From Lysobacter sp. (lineage in GTDB: Bacteria > Pseudomonadota > Gammaproteobacteria > Xanthomonadales > Xanthomonadaceae), in assembly GCA_011526085.1 (NCBI GenBank), contig WYBC01000038.1:248001-312000 (forward strand): a stretch of 64,000 bases of DNA. The letters are read 5' to 3'. The translations under genes and the position numbers were made by a program. The notes beneath the pieces are model-generated. The model was not told the origin of the DNA and ran no database searches. It saw only the letters and a list, made by a program, of their open reading frames with translations. Below, piece by piece: positions 47,345 through 57,308 of this stretch; position 1 is the stretch's first letter, and each line of letters opens with the position of its first letter.

Positions 47345-47486
47345 TGCAGGAGGGGCTTCTGCCCCGAGCGTTTTGTCGGCAGCAGGCACGATCGAAACCG
47401 GGGTTTCATTCCCGTCAGCCGTAGGCACGGCCCGGTTGTCGTCGTACTTCAAGTTCTATCGGGGCCGGCCTGAAGCCCCTCCTACG
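47345..47486. repeat. Inverted REP pair, degenerate GTAGGAGGGGC family
   Basis: Copy 1 (plus) 47345-47367: TGCAGGAGGGGCTTCTGCCC then CGA. Copy 2 (minus) 47459-47486 reads CGTAGGAGGGGCTTCAGGCC then GGCCCCGA. The copies are about 90 bp apart, between convergent glmU and the sensor-kinase gene. Copy 2 carries extra bases compared with the lpdA/atp copies. Confidence 0.7.
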
Positions 47487-47504
47487 AAAAGCGTTGCCCG
47501 AACA

Positions 47505-48818
47505 TCACCGCGCCGGCAGCGTCAGACTCACCCACAGCCCGCCGCCATCGCGGTTCTGCAGCGCGATGCGTCCGCCGTGGGCTTCGACGATATCGCGGGT
47601 CAGCGCCAGCCCCAGCCCGGTGCCGTGGCGCTTGGTCGAATAGAACGGCAGCAGCGCCTGCGCCAGCACCGCGTCGCTCATGCCGGTGCCGCGGTCGAGG
47701 ATGTCGATCCGCCATTGCTCCGGAAGCCGGCGCAGCAGCAGTTGCACCTCGTGCGCGGGCGAGCCGGATTCGTGCGCGTTCTTGACCAGATTCAGCATCG
47801 CCTGTTCCAGCTGCGCGGCGTCGGCCTGGACCACGCCGTCGCCGTGCTGGCCGTTCCAGGCGAATTCCACCTGGCTGCGCAACTGGGCGAGGAACCGCTC
47901 CCATTCCAGCGGCTCCAGTCGCGGCGCCGGCAGTTTGGCGAAGCGCGCGTAGTCGCGGATGAAGCCTTCGAGATGGCGCGCGCGCTCCTCGATGGTGGCC
48001 AGCGCGATCGGCAGGCGCTCCAGCTGCCCGCGCTTCAGCAGTTCGGCGCTGGAGTGCGCGAGCGAAGCGATCGGCGCCAGCGAATTGTTGAGTTCGTGGC
48101 TGATCACCCGGATCACCTTCTTCCAGGTCTGCACTTCCTGTCGCCGCAGTTCCGCGGTGAGCTGGCGCAGCAGGATGAGTTCGTGGCGGCGGCCGTTGAG
48201 GCGGAAGCCGCGGCGCGAGAGATGGAAGATCTCCTCGTTGTCCTCGTCGCCGACCGCGAAGATGCCGTCGCCGCCGCGTTCGAACGCATCGCGCAGCGCC
48301 TGCGGCACGCGTTCGAGGATCGACGGGAAACTCTGGCCTTCCAGCCTGCGGCCTTCGCCCAGCAGTTTGCGCGCGGCCAGATTGCCCAGCACGATGCGCT
48401 CCGATTCGTCGACCAGGGTCATCGCCACCGGGGTGTTCTGCACCATCGTGTCGAGCAGCAGCTCGCGCTGCACCAGCGATACCCGCTGGTCGCGCAGCGC
48501 ATCGCCCAGCGCGTTGTGCGCGTTCACCAGTTCCACCAGATCGCTGTACTTGTCCCAGGTGATGCCGAAACTGAAATCGCCGTCGCGATAACTGGCGACG
48601 GTGCCGGCCAGCGCGCGGAACAGCGCGCGCATCGGCGCGACCGTGCGCCAGATGATGCTGCCGATGAGTGCGCCCACGATCGCCGCCGCGACCAGGGGCG
48701 CGGCCCAGTCCGGCATCCAGCGCATCAGCAGCGCGGTGGCCGCCGCCGCGAGCACGACGCCGAGCACGGCCAGCACGATCAGGCGGATCGCCAGCGGCAG
48801 CACGCGGAGGATCTGCAT
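47505..48818 (-). CDS. NtrY-like membrane sensor histidine kinase
   Basis: A 437-residue kinase. Two helices at the N-terminus (VLPLAIRLIVLAVLGVVLAA and LVAAAIVGALIGSIIW) enclose a tiny periplasmic loop; a HAMP-like linker and PAS-like domain (residues about 110-220) follow. H box ISHELNNSLAPIASLAH gives His241; G boxes are DRGTGMSD and GTGLGLALTRDI. Directly behind (13 bp) the NtrC-type regulator, its probable partner, at the end of the efflux operon. Confidence 0.9.
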   Translation of the reverse strand: MQILRVLPLAIRLIVLAVLGVVLAAAATALLMRWMPDWAAPLVAAAIVGALIGSIIWRTVAPMRALFRALAGTVASYRDGDFSFGITWDKYSDLVELVNAHNALGDALRDQRVSLVQRELLLDTMVQNTPVAMTLVDESERIVLGNLAARKLLGEGRRLEGQSFPSILERVPQALRDAFERGGDGIFAVGDEDNEEIFHLSRRGFRLNGRRHELILLRQLTAELRRQEVQTWKKVIRVISHELNNSLAPIASLAHSSAELLKRGQLERLPIALATIEERARHLEGFIRDYARFAKLPAPRLEPLEWERFLAQLRSQVEFAWNGQHGDGVVQADAAQLEQAMLNLVKNAHESGSPAHEVQLLLRRLPEQWRIDILDRGTGMSDAVLAQALLPFYSTKRHGTGLGLALTRDIVEAHGGRIALQNRDGGGLWVSLTLPAR

Positions 48819-48831
48819 CGTCGTGGGCCCG

Positions 48832-50175
48832 TCAGTCGCGGGCGATGCCGAGGCGCTCGATGCGCCGGTACAGCGCCTGGCGCGACATGCCGAGGTCCTG
48901 CGCGGCCTGCGCGAGCACGCCGCCGGCGCGCGAAAGCGCGGCCTCGATCGCCGGACGATCCGGTTCCGCGGCATCGGCAGTCGTCGACGCGCTCGATGCG
49001 ACGGGGGCGGGCAGGCCCAGGTCGGCTGCCGCGATGCGCGGCTGTCGCGCCAGCAGCGCGGCGCGCTGGATGGTGTTGCGCAGTTCGCGCACGTTGCCGG
49101 GCCAGCGATGCGCCAGCAGGGCGCGCTCGGCCGAGGCATCGAGGGTCTTGTCGGCCGGCAGGAAATGCCGTGCGAGGGGCAGGATGTCGTCCGGGCGCTG
49201 CGCCAGCGCCGGCAGGCGCACTTCGATCGCGTTGAGCCGGTAGTACAGATCCTCGCGGAACTGGCCCGCGGCGATCAGCGCCGGCAGATCGGCGTTCGTC
49301 GCGCTGACCACGCGCACCTTGACCGTGCGCTCGCGGTTGCTGCCGAGGCGCTGGAACTGCCCGGTTTCGAGCACGCGCAGCAGTTTCACCTGCCCGGCCA
49401 ACGGCAGCGTGCCGATTTCGTCGAGGAACAGGGTGCCGCCGTCCGCGGCCTCGAACTTGCCTTCGCGTGCGCGGTTCGCGCCGGTGTAGGCGCCGGCCTC
49501 GGCGCCGAACAGTTCGGCTTCGATCAGATCCGCGGGCAGCGCGCCGCAGTTCAGCGCGACGAACGGCGCGTGGCGCACCGCCGAGTTCGCGTGCACGATC
49601 TCCGCGAGCCGTTCCTTGCCGCTGCCGTTCGGTCCGGTGATCAGCACCGGCAGATCGGAACGCGCGATCTGGCAGGCCAGTTGCAGGGTCGAGCCGGTGA
49701 GCGCATCGGCGTGGATGAAACCGCGCAGATCGTAATCGTCGAGCGCTTCGCGGCGACGGCGGTCGCCGGCTTCGCGGCGCGCCAGCTGCTGGCGCGTCTG
49801 CGACAGTTCCAGCAGGTTGTTCACCGTCGCCATCAGCTTGCGGTCGTCCCACGGCTTGGCGAGGTAATCGGCGGCGCCGGCCTTCACCAGCTCCACCGCG
49901 GACGCCAGATGCGTCCATGCGGTGAGCAGGATCACCGGCAGATCCGGATGCCGCGCGCGGATCTCGCGGAACAGCGCTTCGCCTTCTTCGCCGGAGGTGG
50001 TGTCGGCCTCGAAATTCATGTCCTGCACCACGAGATCCACCGGCGCCTCGGCGAGCGCGTCCAGCCCGGCCTGCGGGCTGGACGCGGTGCGGGTATCGAT
50101 GTCGTGCAGCGAGAACAGCGTCTCGAGCGCGGTGGCGACCGCGGGGTTGTCGTCGATGACGAGGATGGTCGGCAT
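48832..50175 (-). CDS. NtrC-family sigma-54-dependent response regulator
   Basis: A 447-residue activator: receiver domain with D9/D10 and phosphoacceptor D52 (DLVVQDMNFEAD), K107 in YLAKPWDD; AAA+ domain with Walker A GPNGSGKE (181-188); the sigma-54 contact loop reads GAYTGA (228-233) rather than GAFTGA; the C-terminal Fis HTH is GGVLAQAAQDLGMSRQALYR. It probably activates the -24/-12 promoter at 55213-55228 in front of the efflux operon that carries it. Confidence 0.92.
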   Translation of the reverse strand: MPTILVIDDNPAVATALETLFSLHDIDTRTASSPQAGLDALAEAPVDLVVQDMNFEADTTSGEEGEALFREIRARHPDLPVILLTAWTHLASAVELVKAGAADYLAKPWDDRKLMATVNNLLELSQTRQQLARREAGDRRRREALDDYDLRGFIHADALTGSTLQLACQIARSDLPVLITGPNGSGKERLAEIVHANSAVRHAPFVALNCGALPADLIEAELFGAEAGAYTGANRAREGKFEAADGGTLFLDEIGTLPLAGQVKLLRVLETGQFQRLGSNRERTVKVRVVSATNADLPALIAAGQFREDLYYRLNAIEVRLPALAQRPDDILPLARHFLPADKTLDASAERALLAHRWPGNVRELRNTIQRAALLARQPRIAAADLGLPAPVASSASTTADAAEPDRPAIEAALSRAGGVLAQAAQDLGMSRQALYRRIERLGIARD

Positions 50176-50230
50176 GCGCGCAGCCTAGCAAATTGTCCGC
50201 GGAATCAAATCGTTCTCCGGGCCGCGCGCG

Positions 50231-51445
50231 TCACACGCTGCGCGTGGCGATCGCCGGCGGCACCGCCGCCGCGCGCCGGGCCGGGCCGAAGACGGCGATC
50301 TGGCCGAGCAGCCACAGCGCCACCGCACCGATCGGCAGGTAGTACGCGGGCAGCCGCGGCAGTTCGTAATGGGTCATCAGCAACTGGTTCAGGCCGAAGG
50401 CGCCGAGCATGCCGAGGATGATGCCGAGTGTGGCGAGCAGGAAATTCTCGGTCTGGAAATAGCGCAGGATCTGGCCGCGGGTCGCGCCCAGCGCACGACG
50501 CACGCCGATCTGCTTCGTGCGCTGCTGCACCCAGAAGCTCGCGAGACCGACGATGCCCAGCGCGGTCACCACCAGCAGCGCGACGCACACCGCGCCCAAC
50601 AGCCACACCATCGCCTTGTCCTGGCGGTAGTACTTCGCCTTCACGTCGGAGAAGCTGTTCTCGTCGAGGATGATGCGGTTCGGATTGGTGCGCTTGAGGC
50701 TCGCGACCGCGGCCTTGAGCACTTCGTCGCGTCGGGCCGGTTCGGTGCGCAGGGCGAAACGCCCGAACGTGGGCCGGATCGGCAGCACCATCGAGTAGTA
50801 GGCGCCGGCCGGACCTTCGTTGTCGTTCGGACGGATCAGCGTGTCGACCACGCCCACGATCGGAATCGGCTTGCTGCCCCAGCTGTCGTGCAGCAGCTTG
50901 CCGATCGCGCTCTCGCCGGGATACAGCTTCTCCGCCATCGCGCGGGTCACGATCGCCGCGGGAACCGCGACGTCCGCGCCTTCCATCTGTCCCCAGTCGA
51001 GATATTCGCCGGGAAGAAAATTGCGACCGGCGACGATGCGCGCGCCGAAGGTCTGCAGCAGTTGTTCGTCGCCGAGGTAGGTCGCGGTGTTGAGGCTGGG
51101 ATTGGGCTGATCGGGTTTGATGCTGACCGAGGTGTTCCAGGAGGAATTGTCGAACGGCACGTGATTGGTGGTGGTGGCGGCCTTCACGCCCGGAATCGCG
51201 CGCAGCGCGGCGACATCGACCTTGTAGCGGGCGTCGGCGTCGTCGCTGCTGCCGATGCCGGCGGTGTTGATGCGCACGATCTCGTCCTCGGCCATGCCGG
51301 TCGGACGATCCATGCGCTCGATGCGCGAACCGATCAGGAACATCGCGTTGCAGACGATCGCGCAACTGAGCGCGATTTCGAGCACGATCAGCGCGGAGGC
51401 GGTCTTGTGCCGGCGCAGCGTGGACAGGATGGGACGGATATCCAT
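50231..51445 (-). CDS. MacB-like ABC permease (FtsX), second of two
   Basis: A 404-residue permease: N-terminal helix (TASALIVLEIALSCAIVCNA), periplasmic domain, then three C-terminal helices starting VCVALLVVTALGIVGLASFW, followed by the coupling region RTKQIGVRRALGATRGQIL. Between this gene and the next permease (upstream in transcription) lies a palindromic repeat. Part of the adaptor-small ORF-ATPase-permease-permease-RR-HK operon. Confidence 0.86.
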   Translation of the reverse strand: MDIRPILSTLRRHKTASALIVLEIALSCAIVCNAMFLIGSRIERMDRPTGMAEDEIVRINTAGIGSSDDADARYKVDVAALRAIPGVKAATTTNHVPFDNSSWNTSVSIKPDQPNPSLNTATYLGDEQLLQTFGARIVAGRNFLPGEYLDWGQMEGADVAVPAAIVTRAMAEKLYPGESAIGKLLHDSWGSKPIPIVGVVDTLIRPNDNEGPAGAYYSMVLPIRPTFGRFALRTEPARRDEVLKAAVASLKRTNPNRIILDENSFSDVKAKYYRQDKAMVWLLGAVCVALLVVTALGIVGLASFWVQQRTKQIGVRRALGATRGQILRYFQTENFLLATLGIILGMLGAFGLNQLLMTHYELPRLPAYYLPIGAVALWLLGQIAVFGPARRAAAVPPAIATRSV

Positions 51446-51463
51446 GGGAACCTCGGCGATATC

Positions 51464-51501
51464 GCCTTCCCCCGCGCGCGGGGGAAGGCCGGGATGGGGG
51501 C
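51464..51501. repeat. Palindromic repeat, CCTTCCCCCGC type, between two permease genes
   Basis: CGCCTTCCCCCGCGCGCGGG then GGAAGGCCGGGATGGGGG, a near-perfect palindrome similar to 1256-1291. It sits in the 58-bp gap between the permease genes and could attenuate transcription of the downstream permease and regulators. Confidence 0.65.
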
Positions 51502-51503
51502 GG

Positions 51504-52826
51504 TTACTGCGACTTGAGCTGGATCGCCGGTGCGATCTGGCAGGCGCGCCACGCGGGCAGCAGACCGGCCACGAGGCTCGCCGCCAGGCTCAGGCCGATC
51601 GCGGCGAACAACATCGTGCCGTCGATGCTCGCCAGCGCGGCGTAATCGGTGGGTTGCTGGCGCACCGCCCACAGACCGAGCAGGGCCAGGGCGATGCCCA
51701 GGGTGCCGCCGGCCAGACCGATCACGCCGGCTTCCACCAGATACTGATGGAAGATCGTCCGGCGGGTGGCGCCCAGCGCGCGGCGCACGCCGATCTCGGC
51801 GGAACGGCGCAGGAACTTCGCCAGCAGCAGACCGATGGTGTTGAGCAGGCACACGAACAGGAAGCCGAACGCCAGCCAGCTCTGCAGGCGCACATCCGCG
51901 GGCACGACGCCGTTGACGTCCAGCCAGGCCATCACGTCGTCGAGACGGACGTTGTTCGGGCGCTCGAACCGGCCGGCGGCGCGCTGCTGGTTGGAATAAT
52001 TCTCGAGATAGGCGCGATAGGCCGCGGCCTTCGCGGGCGTGTCGAGTTCCACCCAGTACTGCAGCCAGGAACAGCGCGCGTTGATGCCGTAATTGCCTTC
52101 CTTGTCGTCGTTGTCCGGGTCGCTGCTGGTGCCCCAGCAGTTCATGTTGCCGCTGGGCGACATCTCGACGTCGCGCGACGTCCAGAACGGCACGAACAGC
52201 TGTTCGTCGCTGCCGAACTGGCTCTGCGAGGTGTCGTAGAACCGCGGCGTCGGCTTCCACGCGCCCAGCACGCCGATCACCTTGAAGCTGTGCTCTTCCA
52301 GGCGCAGGGTCTTGCCGATCGCGGCGGCGTCGCCGAAGAGCTTTTCCTTCAGTTCCTTCGAGATCACCACCACCCGCGCGCGCGCCTTGTCTTCCGCCGC
52401 GGTCCAGGCGCGGCCTTCGGCGAGCGGCACGTCGAACATCGGGAAGAAATCCGCGGTGGTGAAGCGCGAGCTGACGTAGAACGGATCCAGGCCGGCCTTG
52501 TCCGGGACCAGCGCGACGTTGCCCGCGCTCATGATCGCCTGGCGGTCGCCCTTCGCGTCGCGCAGCAGTGCTTCGGCGTCGTAGCGCGACATCTGCCATT
52601 CGGGCTCGTCGCCGGGGGTGAAGCCGGTCTTGCCGCGCGGGTCGATGCGCGGATAGAAAAGCTTGTCGCTCTTCTGCGGAATCGGATCGCCCGACAGCAC
52701 ATGGAACACGGTCAGCGTGGTCATGCTGGCGCCGATGCCGAGCGCGATCGCCAGCACCATCAGCGCGGTCAGCGCGCGGTTGCGCCTGAAACTGCGGAAG
52801 GCGAGATTGAGGTAATAGCCGAACAT
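51504..52826 (-). CDS. MacB-like ABC permease (FtsX), first of two
   Basis: A 440-residue permease. N-terminal helix LTALMVLAIALGIGASMTTL, a large periplasmic domain (about residues 45-300, Cys in MNCWGTSS), and a C-terminal FtsX group (SWLAFGFLFVCLLNTIGLLL, then EIGVRRALGATRRTIFHQYL). With the paired permease and the ATPase at 52873 it should form a MacB-like motor of type IV/VII ABC proteins. The ATG at 52826 lies 46 nt past the ATPase stop. Confidence 0.87.
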   Translation of the reverse strand: MFGYYLNLAFRSFRRNRALTALMVLAIALGIGASMTTLTVFHVLSGDPIPQKSDKLFYPRIDPRGKTGFTPGDEPEWQMSRYDAEALLRDAKGDRQAIMSAGNVALVPDKAGLDPFYVSSRFTTADFFPMFDVPLAEGRAWTAAEDKARARVVVISKELKEKLFGDAAAIGKTLRLEEHSFKVIGVLGAWKPTPRFYDTSQSQFGSDEQLFVPFWTSRDVEMSPSGNMNCWGTSSDPDNDDKEGNYGINARCSWLQYWVELDTPAKAAAYRAYLENYSNQQRAAGRFERPNNVRLDDVMAWLDVNGVVPADVRLQSWLAFGFLFVCLLNTIGLLLAKFLRRSAEIGVRRALGATRRTIFHQYLVEAGVIGLAGGTLGIALALLGLWAVRQQPTDYAALASIDGTMLFAAIGLSLAASLVAGLLPAWRACQIAPAIQLKSQ

Positions 52827-52872
52827 GGCGGGCTCCGGAAGTCGGTCTCGGGATGCGCGTTCGCGCGGGCGG

Positions 52873-53601
52873 TCAGGCGTCGGACTGCGCGACGCCGGCG
52901 GTCGCCGGACGCGCGCTCACCAGCGCCGGTTCGGAACGCAGGTCGGTGACCATGCCGTCGACGATGTGCACGTTGCGCTGCGCGCGCGCGGCCAGTTCGG
53001 GATCGTGGGTGACCATGATGATCGTGGTGCCCTGGCTGTTGATCTCTTCCAGCAGCTCCATGACGCTGCGCGCCATCTGCGAATCGAGATTGCCGGTGGG
53101 TTCGTCGGCCAGCAGCAGGCGCGGGCTGCCGGCGAGGGCGCGGGCGATCGCGGCGCGCTGCTGCTGGCCGCCGGACAGTTCCGACGGATAGTGGCGCATG
53201 CGCGAGCCCAGACCGACCCGGGTCAGGGCTTCCTCGATGCGCTGCCGGCGTTCCGCCGACGACATGCCGCGATAGCGCAGCGGCGCGTCGACGTTGTCGA
53301 ACAGGTTCAGGTCCGGAATCAGGTTGAAGCTCTGGAAGATGAAGCCGATCTTGCGGTTCCGCAGCTTCGAGCGCGCGTCGTCGCCGAGTCTGCTCACGTC
53401 CTCGCCGTCGAGCAGGTAGCTGCCGCCGGTGAATTCTTCCAGCAGCCCCGCGATGTTGAGGAACGTGGTCTTGCCCGAACCCGACGGCCCGGTGACCGCG
53501 ACGAATTCGCCGTCGCGGACGTGCAGGTCGAGCGATCGCAGCGCGTGGGTTTCGACCAGTTCGGTGCGATAGACCTTGGTGACGCCTTGCATGTGCAGCA
53601 T
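52873..53601 (-). CDS. ABC transporter ATP-binding protein (MacB/LolD type)
   Basis: A 242-residue ATPase: Walker A GPSGSGKTTFLNI, Q-loop FIFQSFNLIPDL, signature [14 protein letters not shown], Walker B LLLADEPTGNLD, switch MVTHD. The [11 protein letters not shown] and EPTGNLD motifs fit MacB/LolD. A 20-residue C-terminal tail (SEPALVSARPATAGVAQSDA) is poorly conserved. Downstream of the small ORF at 53683-53886 in the operon. Confidence 0.92.
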   Translation of the reverse strand: MLHMQGVTKVYRTELVETHALRSLDLHVRDGEFVAVTGPSGSGKTTFLNIAGLLEEFTGGSYLLDGEDVSRLGDDARSKLRNRKIGFIFQSFNLIPDLNLFDNVDAPLRYRGMSSAERRQRIEEALTRVGLGSRMRHYPSELSGGQQQRAAIARALAGSPRLLLADEPTGNLDSQMARSVMELLEEINSQGTTIIMVTHDPELAARAQRNVHIVDGMVTDLRSEPALVSARPATAGVAQSDA

Positions 53602-53682
53602 GGGAGACTCCGGAGTGTCGTGGGCGCGGCGTCGGCCGCGATGTTCGTTGTGGGCGATGGCGCCAGTGAGCGGGAACGCGCC

Positions 53683-53886
53683 TCAGCCGCCGATGCGGAA
53701 ATGCGACGGCAGCGGCGATGCGGGCAGGAAACCCGCGTCGCGTCGCGGCCGGTGCGGCGCGTCGTCGTTGGCCGGAGGCGCGAAATCGAAGGTGTGCAGC
53801 GGCGGCAGCGGCAGGCGCACCGCGGCGGCCAGTTCGTCGGCGTTCCAGTGCGGCGGGAAGGGGAAATCGTCGGGGGCGATGTGCAT
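53683..53886 (-). CDS. Small protein of unknown function within the efflux operon
   Basis: A 67-residue protein starting MHIAPDDFPFPPHWNADELA and ending in LPASPLPSHFRIGG; Pro, Phe and His are abundant, Cys is absent, and there is no signal peptide. It starts 2 nt after the adaptor's stop (GGAGA 8 nt upstream; the upstream ATG at 53892 overlaps that stop), so it is translationally coupled to the adaptor. ATPase gene follows at 81 bp. I do not recognise it. It could be a small regulator of the pump. Confidence 0.55.
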   Translation of the reverse strand: MHIAPDDFPFPPHWNADELAAAVRLPLPPLHTFDFAPPANDDAPHRPRRDAGFLPASPLPSHFRIGG

Positions 53887-53888
53887 GA

Positions 53889-55178
53889 TCATTCTCCGGA
53901 GATGCGGATGCGTTCGGCGTCGCCGAACTGGTCGCTGCCGGAGACCACGATGCGGTCGCCGGCGTTCGCGCCATCGAGGATCTCGACGGCGCCGAGGCTG
54001 CTGACGCCGGTGCGGATCCGGCGCTTGACGGCGATGTTGCCGTCCATCACGTAGGCGGACTGCCCGCCGCCCTGTTCCAGGAACGGACCGCGCTCGACGT
54101 TGAGCACGTCGCGCCGCGTATCCATCACGATCCGCGCGCTGAGCCGCTGGTTCTGGCGCAGGCCCGGCGGCTGCGTGTCCTTGAAGCGCAGGCGCGCGGC
54201 CACTTCGCCGTTCACCACTTCCGGCGACACCGCCGAGATCGCGGCCGCGAAGGTGCCGCCGCCGGCACCGGTGTTGGCGACGATCTCGGCCGGAATGCCG
54301 ATGCCCAGATCGCGGGCGAAGCTTTCCGGCACCTTGATCTCGACCTCGAACACCGACAGGTCCACCAGGCTCAGCACGGGGGCGTTGGCGGCGACGTTGG
54401 CGCGCTGCGCGATCATCAGCTGGCCGATCTGGCCGTCGAACGGCGCGCGCAGGGTCAGCGCGTCGACCTGCCGCTGCAGTTCGGCGACCACCGCGCGCTG
54501 GCGATCGGCCTGCAGCCGCTTGTTGCGGCTGTCGATGCCGGCGCCGCGTCCCTGCAGGGTGAATTCCTGCTGCGCGGCCGCGAGCGCGAGCTCGGCCTTC
54601 TTCAACTGGTCCTGCGCGCGGGCCACGTCCACCTGGGCGACGGCGCCGCCTTCGTAGGCGCGACGGTTGCGCTCCAGGTCGCGCACCGCGGCAGTGCGGT
54701 CGACCGTGGCCTGATCCAGCAGCTTGCGCGCGTTGGCGCGGGTCAGCTCGCCGTCGAGTTCGGCGCGCGCGGCCTCGGCTTCCAGGCTGGCGAGGGTCGC
54801 TTCTTCCTGCGCCAGCCGGCTGCGCAATTCGGGGCTGTCGATCTCGGCCAGCGCCTGATCCTTCTTCACCACGTCGCCGGCGACGACCTGCAGGGTCACG
54901 GTGCCGGCGGCGATGGTGTAGAGGGTCGGACTGTTCGCGGAGATCACCCGGCCTTCCGCCGACAGGTCGCGCACCAGATCGCCGCGCCGGACTTCGGCGA
55001 TGCGCAGGCGCTTGGCGTCGACCGAGCGGCCGCCCGCGTTCCAGGCGGAGAGGGTGGCGACGATGGCGCCGCCGAGGCCGAGCGCGAGTGCGCCGGCCAC
55101 CAGCCAGCGGCGGCGTTTCGCGGTCGCGGCCGGCGTGGCGAGGGTGCGGTCCTGTGCGGAGGTGTCGCGAATGCTCAT
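53889..55178 (-). CDS. Efflux periplasmic adaptor subunit (HlyD/MacA family)
   Basis: A 429-residue adaptor: membrane helix at about 26-46 ([19 protein letters not shown]), lipoyl halves ([20 protein letters not shown] and [20 protein letters not shown]), a long coiled-coil hairpin between (about 95-205) and a beta-barrel plus membrane-proximal region. Start MSIRDTS at 55178 is preferred to an in-frame ATG at 55235, which lies upstream of the sigma-54 promoter at 55213-55228 and would not be in the transcript. No good Shine-Dalgarno is visible. Heads the efflux operon. Confidence 0.87.
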   Translation of the reverse strand: MSIRDTSAQDRTLATPAATAKRRRWLVAGALALGLGGAIVATLSAWNAGGRSVDAKRLRIAEVRRGDLVRDLSAEGRVISANSPTLYTIAAGTVTLQVVAGDVVKKDQALAEIDSPELRSRLAQEEATLASLEAEAARAELDGELTRANARKLLDQATVDRTAAVRDLERNRRAYEGGAVAQVDVARAQDQLKKAELALAAAQQEFTLQGRGAGIDSRNKRLQADRQRAVVAELQRQVDALTLRAPFDGQIGQLMIAQRANVAANAPVLSLVDLSVFEVEIKVPESFARDLGIGIPAEIVANTGAGGGTFAAAISAVSPEVVNGEVAARLRFKDTQPPGLRQNQRLSARIVMDTRRDVLNVERGPFLEQGGGQSAYVMDGNIAVKRRIRTGVSSLGAVEILDGANAGDRIVVSGSDQFGDAERIRISGE

Positions 55179-55212
55179 GGGGCGGACGGTGATGGGGGTT
55201 GCCCATGGTCCA

Positions 55213-55228
55213 TGCAAGCTGCGTGCCA
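55213..55228 (-). promoter_or_regulatory. Sigma-54 (-24/-12) promoter of the efflux operon
   Basis: On the minus strand: TGGCACG-CAGC-TTGCA, a full match to the consensus TGGCACG-N4-TTGCW, preceded by a T. The -12 end lies 35 bp upstream of the adaptor ATG (55178); transcription should begin near 55200. The operon encodes a sigma-54 activator, which fits. Confidence 0.85.
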
Positions 55229-55273
55229 ATCGCAACGGATTGTTTTCGTTGGAATTTGTAGCGGTAAAAAGAT

Positions 55274-55306
55274 GTCCGCGCGCTGTCCGGACGTGTCCGC
55301 GCGGAC
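55274..55306. promoter_or_regulatory. Probable upstream activator sites for the efflux operon's NtrC-type regulator
   Basis: Three GTCCG elements: half-site GTCCGCGC (55274-55281), palindrome GTCCGGAC (55285-55292) and palindrome GTCCGCGCGGAC (55295-55306). They lie about 70-105 bp upstream of the inferred sigma-54 start site, the usual distance for enhancer-like sites. The region also precedes glmS on the other strand, so divergent effects are possible. Confidence 0.6.
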
Positions 55307-55406
55307 GCTCCGGCCGGGTTTCGCCGTTACACTAGCGAACCCCTGCCGCACCCCCGGAACCGCGCGTTCCGCGGCTCCGAACAGACCCAACGAGGACTCC
55401 CAACGT

Positions 55407-57269
<1,863 letters not shown>

Positions 57270-57308
57270 CGCCGCGCCGGCCTCGATGGCCGCGCACGCG
57301 TCGCCGGT

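Noticed and set aside
55235-55237. Earlier start for the adaptor at 55235
   Set aside because: It lies upstream of the -24/-12 promoter and would not be in the transcript; the extra residues are not conserved in type.
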